From Ruixingdingia sedimenti (GTDB lineage: Bacteria; Pseudomonadota; Alphaproteobacteria; Rhodobacterales; Rhodobacteraceae): a stretch of 64,000 nt of DNA. The notes under the pieces were generated by a model. The model saw only the letters and a list, made by a program, of their open reading frames with translations. It was not told the origin of the DNA and ran no database searches. The stretch is taken from contig NZ_JAVKPH010000008.1 of NCBI RefSeq assembly GCF_031432425.1, positions 62,001 through 126,000 on the forward strand, in the 5' to 3' direction. The position numbers and the translations under genes are program-made. Of this stretch, positions 17,097 through 25,620 are shown piece by piece. Position 1 is the first letter of the stretch. The number at the start of each line of letters is the position of its first letter.

Positions 17097-18076
17097 CCCG
17101 CCATGCCCGCCAGATGGCCGTGCCCGGGATGGGCCCGGCGGCGCAGGCGCGGCTGGCGGCGGCGCGGGTGCTGGTGGTGGGCGCGGGGGGGCTTGCCGCG
17201 CCGGTGCTGCCTTATCTGGCGGGTGCCGGGGTGGGGGCGATCCGGTTGGTGGACCCGGACGGGATAGAGGTCGGCAACCTGCACCGCCAGACCCTGTTCC
17301 GCATGGCCGACATCGGCCGCCCCAAGGCGCTGGCCGCCGCCGACAGCCTGCGCGCCCTTGCCCCCGGCTGCGCGGTGGAACCCGTGGTGGGCATGCTCGA
17401 CCCCCACAATGCCGCCGCATTGGCCGAGGGGGCGGATGTGGTGCTCGACTGCGCCGACAGTTTCGCGGTCAGCTATATCCTGTCGGACCTGTGCCTTGCG
17501 CGCGGGGTGCCGCTGATCCACGCCTCGGTCGTGGGGATGGAGGGATATGCGGGCGGCTTCTGCGGCGGTGCGCCCTCGCTGCGCGCGGTGTTTCCCGACC
17601 TGCCGCCCCGGATGGGCAGTTGCGCAGAGGATGGCGTTCTGGGCCCGGTGGTCGGCGTGATCGGCGCGCTTCAGGCGCAGATGGCGCTGGAGGTGCTGGC
17701 GGGGCTTGCGCCCTCGCCCCTCGGCCGCCTCGCCAGCTATGACGCGCGCGCGCACCGTTTCGGCGGTTTCGCCTTCGACGCCGCGCCGGAACCCCGCGCC
17801 GCGCATCGTTTCATCGCCCCCGCCGCGATCCGCCCCGGGGATTTCATCATCGACCTGCGGGCAGAGGATGAGGGCCCGCTGGCCCATCCCGCCGCCCTGC
17901 GCCTGCCCGCCGACGCCTTCGGCCCCGCCGGTCCCCGCCCCGTGCCGGGCCAGCGCGCGGTGCTGTGCTGCCGGTCCGGCCTGCGCGCCTGGACCGCCGC
18001 CGAACGCCTTGCCGCCGTCTGGGACGGCGAAATCACCCTCGTCGCGCTTGGCGACATGACCGGAGACACCGCATGA
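17093..18076 (+). CDS. thiF: ThiF-type adenylyltransferase fused to a rhodanese-like domain
   Basis: 327 residues. Residues about 1-245 form an E1/ThiF/MoeB domain with the ATP loop VLVVGAGGLAAPVLPYLAGA and the catalytic Cys region GSCAEDGVLGPVVG. The zinc-binding CxxC expected just upstream is replaced (SLRAVFPDLPP), and no second CxxC follows, so the zinc site looks lost. Residues about 265-327 are a short rhodanese-like domain with CCRSGLRAW, carrying a potential persulfide Cys. It probably adenylates ThiS and may relay sulfur through its own rhodanese domain. It overlaps thiE and thiY by four bases each. Confidence 0.9.
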   Translation: MTRHARQMAVPGMGPAAQARLAAARVLVVGAGGLAAPVLPYLAGAGVGAIRLVDPDGIEVGNLHRQTLFRMADIGRPKALAAADSLRALAPGCAVEPVVGMLDPHNAAALAEGADVVLDCADSFAVSYILSDLCLARGVPLIHASVVGMEGYAGGFCGGAPSLRAVFPDLPPRMGSCAEDGVLGPVVGVIGALQAQMALEVLAGLAPSPLGRLASYDARAHRFGGFAFDAAPEPRAAHRFIAPAAIRPGDFIIDLRAEDEGPLAHPAALRLPADAFGPAGPRPVPGQRAVLCCRSGLRAWTAAERLAAVWDGEITLVALGDMTGDTA

Positions 18077-19005
18077 GATATGCCGCCTTTCTGGCCCTTC
18101 TGCTGGCCACCCCCGCCGCGGCGCAGGACCGCATGACCGTGATGCTGGACTGGTTCGTGAATCCCGACCACGGCCCCCTGATCATCGCGCAGGAAAAGGG
18201 CTATTTCGCCGCGCAGGGGCTGGAGGTGGACCTGATCGCCCCCGCCGACCCCGCCGACCCGCCCAAGATGGCCGCCGCTGGCCGGGCGGATCTGGCGATC
18301 TCCTATCAGCCGCAACTGCATCTTCAGGTAGCCGAGGGGCTGCCGCTGGCCCGTGTCGGCACGCTGGTGGCGACGCCGCTGAACTGCCTGCTGGTGCTGG
18401 CCGACGGGCCGGTGCAGGACCTGGCGGACCTCAGGGGCCGCAAGGTCGGCTTTTCCATCGCCGGGGTGGAAGAGGCGCTTTTGTCCGCCATGCTGCGTCC
18501 CGCCGGTCTGGGGTTCGACGATATCGAACGGGTGAACGTGAACTGGTCGCTGTCGCCTGCCCTGATGTCGGGGCAGGTGGATGCCGTCATCGGCGCCTTC
18601 CGCAATTTCGAACTGAACCAGATGGAGATCGAGGGGGTGAAGGGCCGGTGTTTCTACCCCGAGGAAGAGGGCGTGCCCGCCTATGACGAACTGATCTATG
18701 TCGCCAACCCCGCCTTGGCGGACCGCGACCGGATCGCCCGCTTCCTGGCCGCCACCGAACAGGCGGTGCAGTACATCATCAACCATCCCGTTGAAAGCTG
18801 GGAGGTTTTCGCCGCGACTTCTGCCGAACTGGATGACGACCTGAACGCCCGCGCCTGGGCCGATACCCTGCCCCGTTTTGCCCTGCGTCCCGCGGCGCTG
18901 GACCACGCGCGCTATGCGCGGTTCGAGGCGTTTCTGGCAGAGGCGGGCCTAATCCCGCAGGTGCGGCCGGTTTCCGAACTGGCATTCGATCCGGGGGCGC
19001 GATGA
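18073..19005 (+). CDS. thiY: ABC transporter substrate-binding protein for a pyrimidine precursor (ThiY/THI5-like)
   Basis: 310 residues with a signal peptide (MRYAAFLALLLATPAAAQ). The mature protein has the NMT1/THI5-like pattern: VMLDWFVNPDHGPLIIAQEKGYF near the start and YQPQLHLQVAEGLPL further on. This family binds N-formyl-aminopyrimidine, an HMP breakdown product, or related pyrimidines in the periplasm. It is inside the TPP-riboswitch operon next to tenA, thiZ and thiX, which supports the assignment. Ligand identity is inferred from family and context. Confidence 0.88.
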   Translation: MRYAAFLALLLATPAAAQDRMTVMLDWFVNPDHGPLIIAQEKGYFAAQGLEVDLIAPADPADPPKMAAAGRADLAISYQPQLHLQVAEGLPLARVGTLVATPLNCLLVLADGPVQDLADLRGRKVGFSIAGVEEALLSAMLRPAGLGFDDIERVNVNWSLSPALMSGQVDAVIGAFRNFELNQMEIEGVKGRCFYPEEEGVPAYDELIYVANPALADRDRIARFLAATEQAVQYIINHPVESWEVFAATSAELDDDLNARAWADTLPRFALRPAALDHARYARFEAFLAEAGLIPQVRPVSELAFDPGAR

Positions 19006-19676
19006 TGGGCTACGGGCGGACCTTCGCCCTGTGGCGCGCCGCCGCCGGGCCTGCGTGGGATGCCTATACCCGGCATCCCTTCGTGCAGGGGCTGGCCGAC
19101 GGCAGCCTGCCGCGCGCGGCGTTCCTGCATTATCTGGTGCAGGACTATCTGTTTCTTGTGCATTTCGCCCGGGCCTGGGCGCTGGCCGTCACCAAGGCCG
19201 ACACCATAGGGGAAATGCGCATCTGCGCCGCCACTGTCCATGCCCTGATCGACGGCGAAATGCGCCTGCATATCCAGACCTGCGCCGAGGCCGGGCTGGA
19301 CGAGGCCACGCTGTTCGCGGCGGAAGAGCGGGCGGAGAACCTCGCCTATACCCGCTATGTGCTGGATGCCGGGCATGCGGGGGATTTCCTCGACCTGCTG
19401 GCGGCGCTGGCGCCCTGTGTGCTGGGATACGGCGAAATCGGCGCGCGGCTGCTGCGCGAGGCGGGCGACACCCCCTATCGCGGCTGGATCGAGACCTATG
19501 GCGGGGCGGACTATCAACAGGTCTGCGCCCGGGTCGGTGCGCTGATCGACGGCGCCGCCGTCCGACGGCTTGGCCCCGACCCGGCCGCCACCCCCCGCTG
19601 GCCCGCGATCTGCCGCCGCTTCACCACCGCGACGCGGCTGGAATCCGGGTTCTGGGACATGGGCCTGCGCCCGTGA
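19002..19676 (+). CDS. tenA: TenA family aminopyrimidine aminohydrolase
   Basis: 224 residues, all-helical TenA fold. Visible conserved parts are HPFVQGLADGSLP, FLHYLVQDYLFLVHFARAWA near the N-terminus and the Cys in APCVLGYGEIG that acts as nucleophile in TenA_C enzymes. It hydrolyses aminomethylpyrimidine to HMP, or thiamin to HMP plus thiazole. Its position between thiY and thiZ links it to salvage of imported degraded thiamin. It overlaps its neighbours by four bases on each side. Confidence 0.94.
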   Translation: MMGYGRTFALWRAAAGPAWDAYTRHPFVQGLADGSLPRAAFLHYLVQDYLFLVHFARAWALAVTKADTIGEMRICAATVHALIDGEMRLHIQTCAEAGLDEATLFAAEERAENLAYTRYVLDAGHAGDFLDLLAALAPCVLGYGEIGARLLREAGDTPYRGWIETYGGADYQQVCARVGALIDGAAVRRLGPDPAATPRWPAICRRFTTATRLESGFWDMGLRP

Positions 19677-20407
19677 TCCAGCCCGTGACCCCGCCGGGGC
19701 TGGTGTTCGACGGCCGGGTTCTGGGGCCTGCGGGGCCGATCCTCGGGCCGCTGCGGTTCGCCGCCGGGGCGGGGCGGTGGACCTGCCTTCTGGGTCCATC
19801 CGGCATCGGCAAGTCCACCCTGCTGCATTGTTTCGCGGGCACGGCGCAGGGCCTGCGGCTCGACGGTACGGCGGGCGCGGATGACGGTGGCCTGCTGGCG
19901 GGCCGCGTGGCGCTGATGGCGCAGGCGGATAGCCTGTTGCCCTGGTTGACGGCGGCGGAAAACGTCACCCTCGGCGCGCGGCTGCGGCGGCAGCGGCCGG
20001 ACCCGGCCCGCGCCCGCGACCTGCTGGACTGGGTGGGGCTTGGCCCCCTCGCCGCGCGCAGGCCCGGCGCGCTGTCGGGCGGCCAGCGGCAGCGGGTGGC
20101 GCTGGCCCGCACGCTGTACGAGGACCGCCCGGTGATCCTGCTGGACGAACCCTTTTCGGCGCTGGACGTGGCGACGCGCACGCGGATGCAGGATCTGGCG
20201 GCGGCGCTGCTGGCCGGGCGCACCGTGCTGCACGTGACCCACGACCCGGCAGAGGCCGCGCGGTTGGGCGATGCGATCCATATGCTGACCCCGGGGGGCC
20301 TGCATCCGGTGCCGCCCCCCGCGGCCCCGGCCCCCCGCGCCCCCGACGCCGCCGGAACGCTGGCCGCCACCGGCCACCTGACCCGCCTGCTGCTGGAGGC
20401 GGTATGA
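19673..20407 (+). CDS. thiZ: ABC transporter ATP-binding protein for the pyrimidine transporter
   Basis: 244 residues from a GTG start overlapping the tenA stop (GTGA). Walker A LLGPSGIGKST, ABC signature LSGGQRQRVALAR, Walker B VILLDEPFSALD and the switch His HVTHDPAEA are all present. The nitrate/taurine-type architecture matches the ATPases paired with ThiX permeases. It energises uptake of the pyrimidine bound by ThiY. The C-terminal proline/alanine-rich stretch is low complexity and probably linker only. Confidence 0.92.
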   Translation: MIQPVTPPGLVFDGRVLGPAGPILGPLRFAAGAGRWTCLLGPSGIGKSTLLHCFAGTAQGLRLDGTAGADDGGLLAGRVALMAQADSLLPWLTAAENVTLGARLRRQRPDPARARDLLDWVGLGPLAARRPGALSGGQRQRVALARTLYEDRPVILLDEPFSALDVATRTRMQDLAAALLAGRTVLHVTHDPAEAARLGDAIHMLTPGGLHPVPPPAAPAPRAPDAAGTLAATGHLTRLLLEAV

Positions 20408-21168
20408 GGATCGTCCTGCCCCTGCTGCCCCTGCTGGCGCTGGTGACGGTGTGGCAGGGCCTCGTCTGGGTGCTGGCGATGCCGCATTTCATCCTGCCCG
20501 GGCCGGGGCGGGTGCTGGCGGCGCTGTGGCAGTCGCGCGCGCTGATCGCGGAACATGCGCTGGTGACGCTGGCCGAGGTGCTGGCGGGCCTTGCCCTTGG
20601 CGCGATCCTCGGCGGGCTGTCGGCGGTGGGGCTGGTGCTGTCGCCCGCGGCGCGGCGGCTGGTGCAACCGATGCTGGTGATCAGCCAGGCGATCCCGGTG
20701 TTCGCGCTGGCCCCGGTGTTCACGCTGTGGTTCGGCTATGGCATGGCGTCCAAGGTGGCGATGGCGCTGCTGATCATCTATTTCCCCGTCACCTCGGCCT
20801 TTTTCGATGCGCTGATGGCGACGCCGCCCGGCTGGCTGGCGCAGGCGCGGGTGATGGGGGCGGATGCGCGGACGGCGCTGTGGCGCATCCGCATTCCCGC
20901 CGCGCTGCCGGGGTTTCTGTCGGGCCTGCGGATGGCCGCCGTTTACGCCCCCATCGGGGCGGTGATCGGGGAATGGGTGGGCGCCTCGCGGGGTTTGGGC
21001 TATCTGATGCTGCTGGCGAACGGGCGGGCGAAGATCGACCTGATGTTCGCCACCGTGCTGGTGGTGGCGGCGCTGGCGCTGTCGCTGCACCGGGGGGTGG
21101 ATGTGCTGTCCGCGCGGCTGCTGGCGCGGCGGATGCAGGCATCAAAACGGTTGCCACATGAAACGTGA
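20404..21168 (+). CDS. thiX: ABC transporter permease for the pyrimidine transporter
   Basis: 254 residues with about six transmembrane helices and the BPD/EAA loop region MGADARTALWRIRIPAALPGFLSGLR that contacts the ATPase. It belongs to the nitrate/sulfonate/taurine permease type, as do known ThiX proteins. It is the last gene of the riboswitch-controlled operon and overlaps thiZ by four bases. The following TetR gene begins only about 20 bases later and may be partly co-transcribed. Confidence 0.92.
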   Translation: MRIVLPLLPLLALVTVWQGLVWVLAMPHFILPGPGRVLAALWQSRALIAEHALVTLAEVLAGLALGAILGGLSAVGLVLSPAARRLVQPMLVISQAIPVFALAPVFTLWFGYGMASKVAMALLIIYFPVTSAFFDALMATPPGWLAQARVMGADARTALWRIRIPAALPGFLSGLRMAAVYAPIGAVIGEWVGASRGLGYLMLLANGRAKIDLMFATVLVVAALALSLHRGVDVLSARLLARRMQASKRLPHET

Positions 21169-21185
21169 ATCACTATTCAAGAGGC

Positions 21186-21785
21186 ATGGCAACGAGAGCA
21201 CCGAAAACCAAGCGCGGCACCGCGCGGCGTGAAACCCTCCTGCGGTCGGCCGAAAGGGTGATCGGGGAAAAGGGCTTCGCCGCCGCCTCCATCGCCGACA
21301 TCACCCGCGACTGCGGCGCGGCCCTTGGCACATTCTATATCTACTTCACCTCGAAGGAAGACGTGTTCCGCGAGCTGGTGGGGATGATGGGCAGCCTGAC
21401 CCGCCGGATGATGACAGAGGCCGTGCAGGACGCCCCCAACCGGCTGGAGGCCGAAAGGCTGGGCCTGCGCGCCTTCCTTGCCTTCGTGGCGGAACGCCCG
21501 TCGCTCTACCGGATCGTGGAGGAGGCGCGGTTCGTCGATCCCGATGCCTACCGCGCCTATTTCACCGGCTTTGCCAGCGCCTATGCCACGCATCTGGAAA
21601 AGGCCGTGGCCAAGGGCGACATCCGCCCCGGCGATGCCGAAGTGCGGGCCTGGGCGCTGATGGGCATGGCGAAAAGCCTGGGCGACCGGTTCGTGATGGC
21701 GGCGGAAAAGCCGGATCTGGACCGCGTGACGGACGAGGCTTTCGCCATGATCCGCGACGGGCTGGCCCCCGGGGGTGCGGCATGA
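21186..21785 (+). CDS. TetR/AcrR family transcriptional regulator
   Basis: 199 residues from the ATG at 21186 (MATRAPKTKRGTARRETLL); a GTG at 21165 would add seven residues. The DNA-binding part contains SIADITRDCGAALGTFYIYF, a typical TetR helix-turn-helix, followed by a helical ligand domain similar to that of the TetR protein at the window start. It overlaps the enoyl-CoA hydratase gene by four bases, so it heads a CoA-dependent catabolic block (hydratase, ligase, two hotdog proteins). It probably represses that block until an acyl-CoA or the free acid binds. The ligand is not visible. Confidence 0.93.
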   Translation: MATRAPKTKRGTARRETLLRSAERVIGEKGFAAASIADITRDCGAALGTFYIYFTSKEDVFRELVGMMGSLTRRMMTEAVQDAPNRLEAERLGLRAFLAFVAERPSLYRIVEEARFVDPDAYRAYFTGFASAYATHLEKAVAKGDIRPGDAEVRAWALMGMAKSLGDRFVMAAEKPDLDRVTDEAFAMIRDGLAPGGAA

Positions 21786-22522
21786 GCGGCCCGCTGCGGC
21801 TGGACCACGGCGCGGTGATGCGCCTGACGCTGGCCGCGCCGCGGGCGAATGCGCTGGAACCGGGGCTGCTGGATGCGATCCGCCGGGCACTGGATACGGT
21901 AGAGGCCGCGGCGCCCGAGGCATTGCTGATCGCGGGCGGGCGGAATTTCTGTTCCGGCGGCGATGTGGCGCGGTTCCGCGATGCGGCGCGCGAAGGCCGG
22001 GCGGTGGACTATGCCCGGCAGGTGGTGCCGGTGTTGCAGGACATCGTGCTGCGCCTGCTGGCGCTGCCCTGCACCGTCGCGGTGGCGGCGCGGGGGGCGG
22101 TGACGGGCGGCGGGGCGGGGTTCTTGTTCGCCGCCGATCTGGCCGTAGTCGCGCCCGACTGCTTCGTCCAGCCCTATTACGCGGCGATGGGTTTCGCCCC
22201 CGATGGCGGCTGGACGGCGCTTTTGCCCGAACGGATCGGGGCGGGGGCGGCGCTGGCGTGGCTGGCGGCGGACCGGCGGGTGGATGCCGGAGGGCTTGTC
22301 GCGCGCGGGCTGGCGCAGGCGGTCGGCGACCGGCCAGAGGACCGCGCGGCGGATCTGCTGGCCGATACCGACCCCGCGACCCGCCGCCACCTGCGCGCGC
22401 TGGTCTGGGACGATGCCCGCCGCGCCGCCGCCGCGCGCCGTCTGGATGCGGAAACCGAGGCGTTCATGGACATGATCGCCCGGCCCGAAACCCTGCACAG
22501 GATGGAACATTTCCTGTCCTGA
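21782..22522 (+). CDS. Enoyl-CoA hydratase/isomerase family protein
   Basis: 246 residues of the crotonase fold. The CoA-binding oxyanion-hole segments are IAGGRNFCSGGDVARFRDA and the AARGAVTGGGAGFLFAADL loop. The position where crotonases carry catalytic Glu residues has YYAAMGFAPDGGWT, so one of the usual glutamates is replaced and the reaction could be hydration, isomerisation or hydrolysis. It is translationally coupled to the TetR gene upstream and lies 24 bases before an acyl-CoA synthetase. Reaction type is uncertain; family is secure. Confidence 0.88.
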   Translation: MSGPLRLDHGAVMRLTLAAPRANALEPGLLDAIRRALDTVEAAAPEALLIAGGRNFCSGGDVARFRDAAREGRAVDYARQVVPVLQDIVLRLLALPCTVAVAARGAVTGGGAGFLFAADLAVVAPDCFVQPYYAAMGFAPDGGWTALLPERIGAGAALAWLAADRRVDAGGLVARGLAQAVGDRPEDRAADLLADTDPATRRHLRALVWDDARRAAAARRLDAETEAFMDMIARPETLHRMEHFLS

Positions 22523-22546
22523 CCCGCCATTCGCCTGGGAGGAGCG

Positions 22547-24040
22547 ATGTTCGACCACGTACCCGACATGGCGGCCCGCCGCGCCGATCTGGGCCCCGAC
22601 GCGCTGGCCTTGCGCGATCATGACAGCGGGCGCGACTGGACCTTCGCCGCCATCAACGCCGCCGCGAACGGCATGGCCGAAGGCTTGCGCGCGCAGGGGC
22701 TGGCCGAGGGCGACCGGATCGCCATCCTCTGCCAGAACCGGGTGGAGTTCTTCGTGGCGCTGTTCGCCTGCCAGAAGACGGGGATCATCCTCTGCCCGCT
22801 GAACTGGCGCCAGCCCGCGCCGGAACTGGTGGACGTGCTGGAACCCTTCGCGCCCCGGGCGCTGCTTTACGAGGATGCCTTTGCCGATACCGCCGCCACC
22901 GTCGCAGGTAGCCTGGCGCTGCCCGCATGGCGGCTGGAGGGAGAGGCTGCGGGCTGGATGGCCGCGGGCGGGCCCGGCAGCGCGGGGGCGATTCCGGCGG
23001 GGCGAGTGTGGTATCTCTTGTTCACATCCGGCACCACCGGGCGGCCCAAGGCGGTGATCCAGACCGCGCGGATGGCCTGGGCCAACGCGGTCAACATCGG
23101 GCAGGCGATCGGGCTGACGGGGGCGGACCGGTCGGTCAACTTCCTGCCGCTGTTCCATACCGCGGGGATCAACCTCTACACCCTGCCGGTGTTCCTGACC
23201 GGCGGCAGTTCCACCGTGCTGCGCAAGTTCGATGCGGGTGCGGCGCTGGATCTGATCCGGTCCGGCGCGGTGACGCAGTTCTTCGGCGTGCCCGCGATCT
23301 ATCAGGCGCTCAGCCTGCTGGCCGAGGTGGATGGGGTCGACTGGTCGCGCCTGCGCTGCGGCTGCGGCGGCGCGCCCTTGCCGGAACCGCTGATCCGGTT
23401 CTTTGCCGCGCGGGGCTGCAAGGTACTGAACGGTTTCGGCATGACGGAAACCGGCCCCACGGTGTTCCTGATGGATGCGGCGCATGCGGAAACGAAAATC
23501 GGGTCGGTGGGCCGGCCGCAGGTGCTGACCGAATGCCGGCTGGACGGTGTGCCCGACGGCCAGCCCGGCACCGGCGAGGTGCTGTTCCGCGGCCCCAACA
23601 TCACCCCGGGCTACTACGGCAACCCCGAGGCGACGGCGGCCGCCTTTGACCCCGATGGCTGGCTGCGGTCGGGCGATGTGGGGCGGCGGGATGCGGATGG
23701 CTTCGTCTGGGTCGTGGACCGGATCAAGGACATGTACATATCCGGCGGCGAGAACGTCTATCCGGCAGAGGTGGAACGGGTGCTGAACGAACACGCGGAC
23801 GTGCTGGAGGCCGCGGTGGTCGGCGTGCCGGATGCGAAATGGGGCGAGGTCGGCGCGGCCTTCGTCATTCCCCGCCCCGGTGCGCGGGTGGATGCGGCGG
23901 CGTTGCGGGCGTGGTGCCGCGAACGGCTGGCCGCCTACAAGGTGCCGGCGACGGTGCGGGCGGTGGACGACCTGCCGCGCACCGCGGCGGGCAAGGTGCG
24001 CAAGCCCGACCTGCGGCTGTGGGCGCAAAGGGGGGAATGA
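22547..24040 (+). CDS. Acyl-/aryl-CoA synthetase (AMP-forming)
   Basis: 497 residues with the core ANL-superfamily motifs: LLFTSGTTGRPKAV (P-loop), the GFGMTETGP region, YISGGENVYPAEVE and the C-terminal catalytic Lys in RTAAGKVRK. It activates a carboxylic acid to its CoA thioester via an acyl-adenylate. RBS GGGAGGAGCG precedes the ATG. It overlaps the MaoC-like gene by four bases. Together with the ABC transporter further on it suggests uptake and CoA activation of a fatty or aromatic acid; the acid is not identifiable from sequence. Confidence 0.93.
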   Translation: MFDHVPDMAARRADLGPDALALRDHDSGRDWTFAAINAAANGMAEGLRAQGLAEGDRIAILCQNRVEFFVALFACQKTGIILCPLNWRQPAPELVDVLEPFAPRALLYEDAFADTAATVAGSLALPAWRLEGEAAGWMAAGGPGSAGAIPAGRVWYLLFTSGTTGRPKAVIQTARMAWANAVNIGQAIGLTGADRSVNFLPLFHTAGINLYTLPVFLTGGSSTVLRKFDAGAALDLIRSGAVTQFFGVPAIYQALSLLAEVDGVDWSRLRCGCGGAPLPEPLIRFFAARGCKVLNGFGMTETGPTVFLMDAAHAETKIGSVGRPQVLTECRLDGVPDGQPGTGEVLFRGPNITPGYYGNPEATAAAFDPDGWLRSGDVGRRDADGFVWVVDRIKDMYISGGENVYPAEVERVLNEHADVLEAAVVGVPDAKWGEVGAAFVIPRPGARVDAAALRAWCRERLAAYKVPATVRAVDDLPRTAAGKVRKPDLRLWAQRGE

Positions 24041-24390
24041 TGGAACTGACCGCGGAATGGATGCCGGTGCAGGCGGATTACGACCTGTTCGCCCGCGTAT
24101 CCGGCGACGACAACCCGATCCATGTGGACCCGGATTTTTCCGCCCGCACCGCCTTTGGCCGCACGGTCAGCCATGGGATGCTGATCTATGCCAAGCTCTG
24201 GGGCATGATCCGCGCCGCCCGGCCGGGGGCGGTGCAGTTGCGGGCGTCGATGATGTTCCCCAACCCCGCCTATACCGGCGAGGCGGTGGTGCTGCGCGTG
24301 GCGGGCGACCTGCCGGGCGTGGTGACGCTGACCGCGACCCGCGCGGCGGACGGGGCGGAACTGTTTCTGGGCGAGGCGGAGGTGGCGTGA
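24037..24390 (+). CDS. MaoC-like (R)-specific hydratase domain protein
   Basis: 117 residues, single hotdog domain. FARVSGDDNPIHVDPDFSA carries the Asp and His of the (R)-hydratase motif (DxNPxHxD), followed by TVSHGMLIYAKLW. It most likely hydrates an enoyl-CoA. The ATG overlaps the ligase stop (ATGATG after GGGGGG), and the next hotdog gene overlaps its stop by one base, so it sits in a tight operon with the ligase. Confidence 0.9.
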   Translation: MMELTAEWMPVQADYDLFARVSGDDNPIHVDPDFSARTAFGRTVSHGMLIYAKLWGMIRAARPGAVQLRASMMFPNPAYTGEAVVLRVAGDLPGVVTLTATRAADGAELFLGEAEVA

Positions 24391-24752
24391 TGCAGGTGGG
24401 CGATTTCGCGGAACTGCGCCGGACCTTCACGGCAGGGGACATGGCGGGCTTTGCCGCGCTGGCCGGGGTGGAGGCCGGCGACAGGGTGCCCGAGCCCCTG
24501 CTGGCCGCGCTGGTGTCCTATCTTCTGGGGGTGAAACTGCCGGGGCCGGGGACGAACTACCTCAAACAGGAACTCGCCTTCCCCGCCCCCGCGCCGCTGG
24601 ACGCGCCCCTGACCGCGCGGGTCGAGGTCACGCGGCTGCGCGCGGACAAGCGCATCGCCGATCTGTGGGCGACCTGCCGGACCGCCGATGGCACGCTGGT
24701 GGCCGAGGGGCGCAGTCTGGTGAAATATGCCGACAGTGCGCATGGGCGTTGA
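24390..24752 (+). CDS. Second hotdog/MaoC-like protein lacking the hydratase motif
   Basis: 120 residues, probably a hotdog fold (helix FTAGDMAGFAALAGV, then GPGTNYLKQELAFPAPAP and the strand TARVEVTRLRADKRIADL). It lacks the DxNPxHxD catalytic pair seen in the gene before it, so it may be a non-catalytic partner forming a heterodimer with it, as in two-subunit hydratases. It overlaps the upstream stop by one base and ends about five bases before the intergenic repeat near 24756. Family is inferred from pattern; activity unknown. Confidence 0.75.
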   Translation: MQVGDFAELRRTFTAGDMAGFAALAGVEAGDRVPEPLLAALVSYLLGVKLPGPGTNYLKQELAFPAPAPLDAPLTARVEVTRLRADKRIADLWATCRTADGTLVAEGRSLVKYADSAHGR

Positions 24753-24755
24753 GGG

Positions 24756-24806
24756 CGCGCCGGGGGCCAGCCCCCGGACCCCCGGAGTATTTGGGGCAAG
24801 ATGAAG
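24756..24806. repeat. Intergenic repeat copy 2 (GC palindrome plus variant core)
   Basis: GGGGGCCAGCCCCCGG palindrome followed by ACCCCCGGAGTATTTGGGGC and AAGATGAAGCC. It lies between the convergent hotdog and alpha/beta-hydrolase genes. The core is the AGTATTT...AAGATGAAG variant, also seen at 53522 and, reversed, near 43960. Confidence 0.75.
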
Positions 24807-24861
24807 CCAGCCGCGGCTCTTGCGGGGCGGAGGCGTCGCTTTCACGAGGCGCGGGTGCCGG

Positions 24862-25620
24862 TCAGAGGGCGGCGGCGAAATCCCGGATCGCGGCGGCGAA
24901 GGTTTCCGGTTCTTCCAGATGGGGGGAATGGCCGGATGCCGCGAAGGCCAGCCGCCGGGCCTGCGGGGCGGTGGCGGCCAGCCATTCCGCGGCCGCGGCG
25001 GGGTAGACGCGGCTTTGCCCGCCATGCGCGACCAGATAGGGCAGGCGCAGGGCAGGGATCGCCGGGCGCAGGTCCATCGCCAGCATTTCATCCCAATAGG
25101 GGGCGATGCGGGCGGGGTCGTTGTCCAGCACCAGCGCGGCGGCGGCTTCGCGGCTCAGGTCCGCGCCGCCCTCGCGGCGGGCGAACATGGTGCGGGCGAT
25201 CTTCTGCGCCGCCACGGGCCAGTCGCCGCGGATCTCTTCCACCGTCTGGCGCAGGCGGGCGGGGGTCTGGCCCAGAAGCCCGGCCTGCCAGTCCGGCCCG
25301 TTGACCAGCCGCGGCGCCATGTCGATGGTGATAAGCCCCGCCATCCGCCCCACACCGTGGCGCGCCGCATAGGTCCAGGCCACCGCCGCGCCCATCGACC
25401 AGCCCACGACCAGCGCGGGCGCGGGCAGCGCTGCCAGCACATCCGCCAGCACGCCCGCGCAGGTGCCGAGGCCCCCCGGCACCTCGCGCGCCGCGCCATG
25501 GCCCGGCAGGTCGGGCGCCACGCAGGCAAACCCGGGGCCGAGCCGCGCCGCCAGCGGCGCGAACACCGCCCCCCGCATGGTCCAGCCATGCAGCAGGACG
25601 ACCGGGCGCGGGGGGCTCAT
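24862..25620 (-). CDS. Alpha/beta-fold hydrolase
   Basis: 252 residues from MSPPRPVVLLHGWTMRG. The oxyanion-hole HG motif (LLHGWTM), the nucleophile elbow GWSMGAAVAW and a C-terminal His in SGHSPHLEEPE complete an esterase/lipase-like active site. It is the distal gene of the branched-chain ABC transporter operon (overlapping livM by four bases) and converges on the catabolic block. It may cleave an ester or thioester of the transported substrate. Substrate specificity is not visible. Confidence 0.9.
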   Translation of the reverse strand: MSPPRPVVLLHGWTMRGAVFAPLAARLGPGFACVAPDLPGHGAAREVPGGLGTCAGVLADVLAALPAPALVVGWSMGAAVAWTYAARHGVGRMAGLITIDMAPRLVNGPDWQAGLLGQTPARLRQTVEEIRGDWPVAAQKIARTMFARREGGADLSREAAAALVLDNDPARIAPYWDEMLAMDLRPAIPALRLPYLVAHGGQSRVYPAAAAEWLAATAPQARRLAFAASGHSPHLEEPETFAAAIRDFAAAL

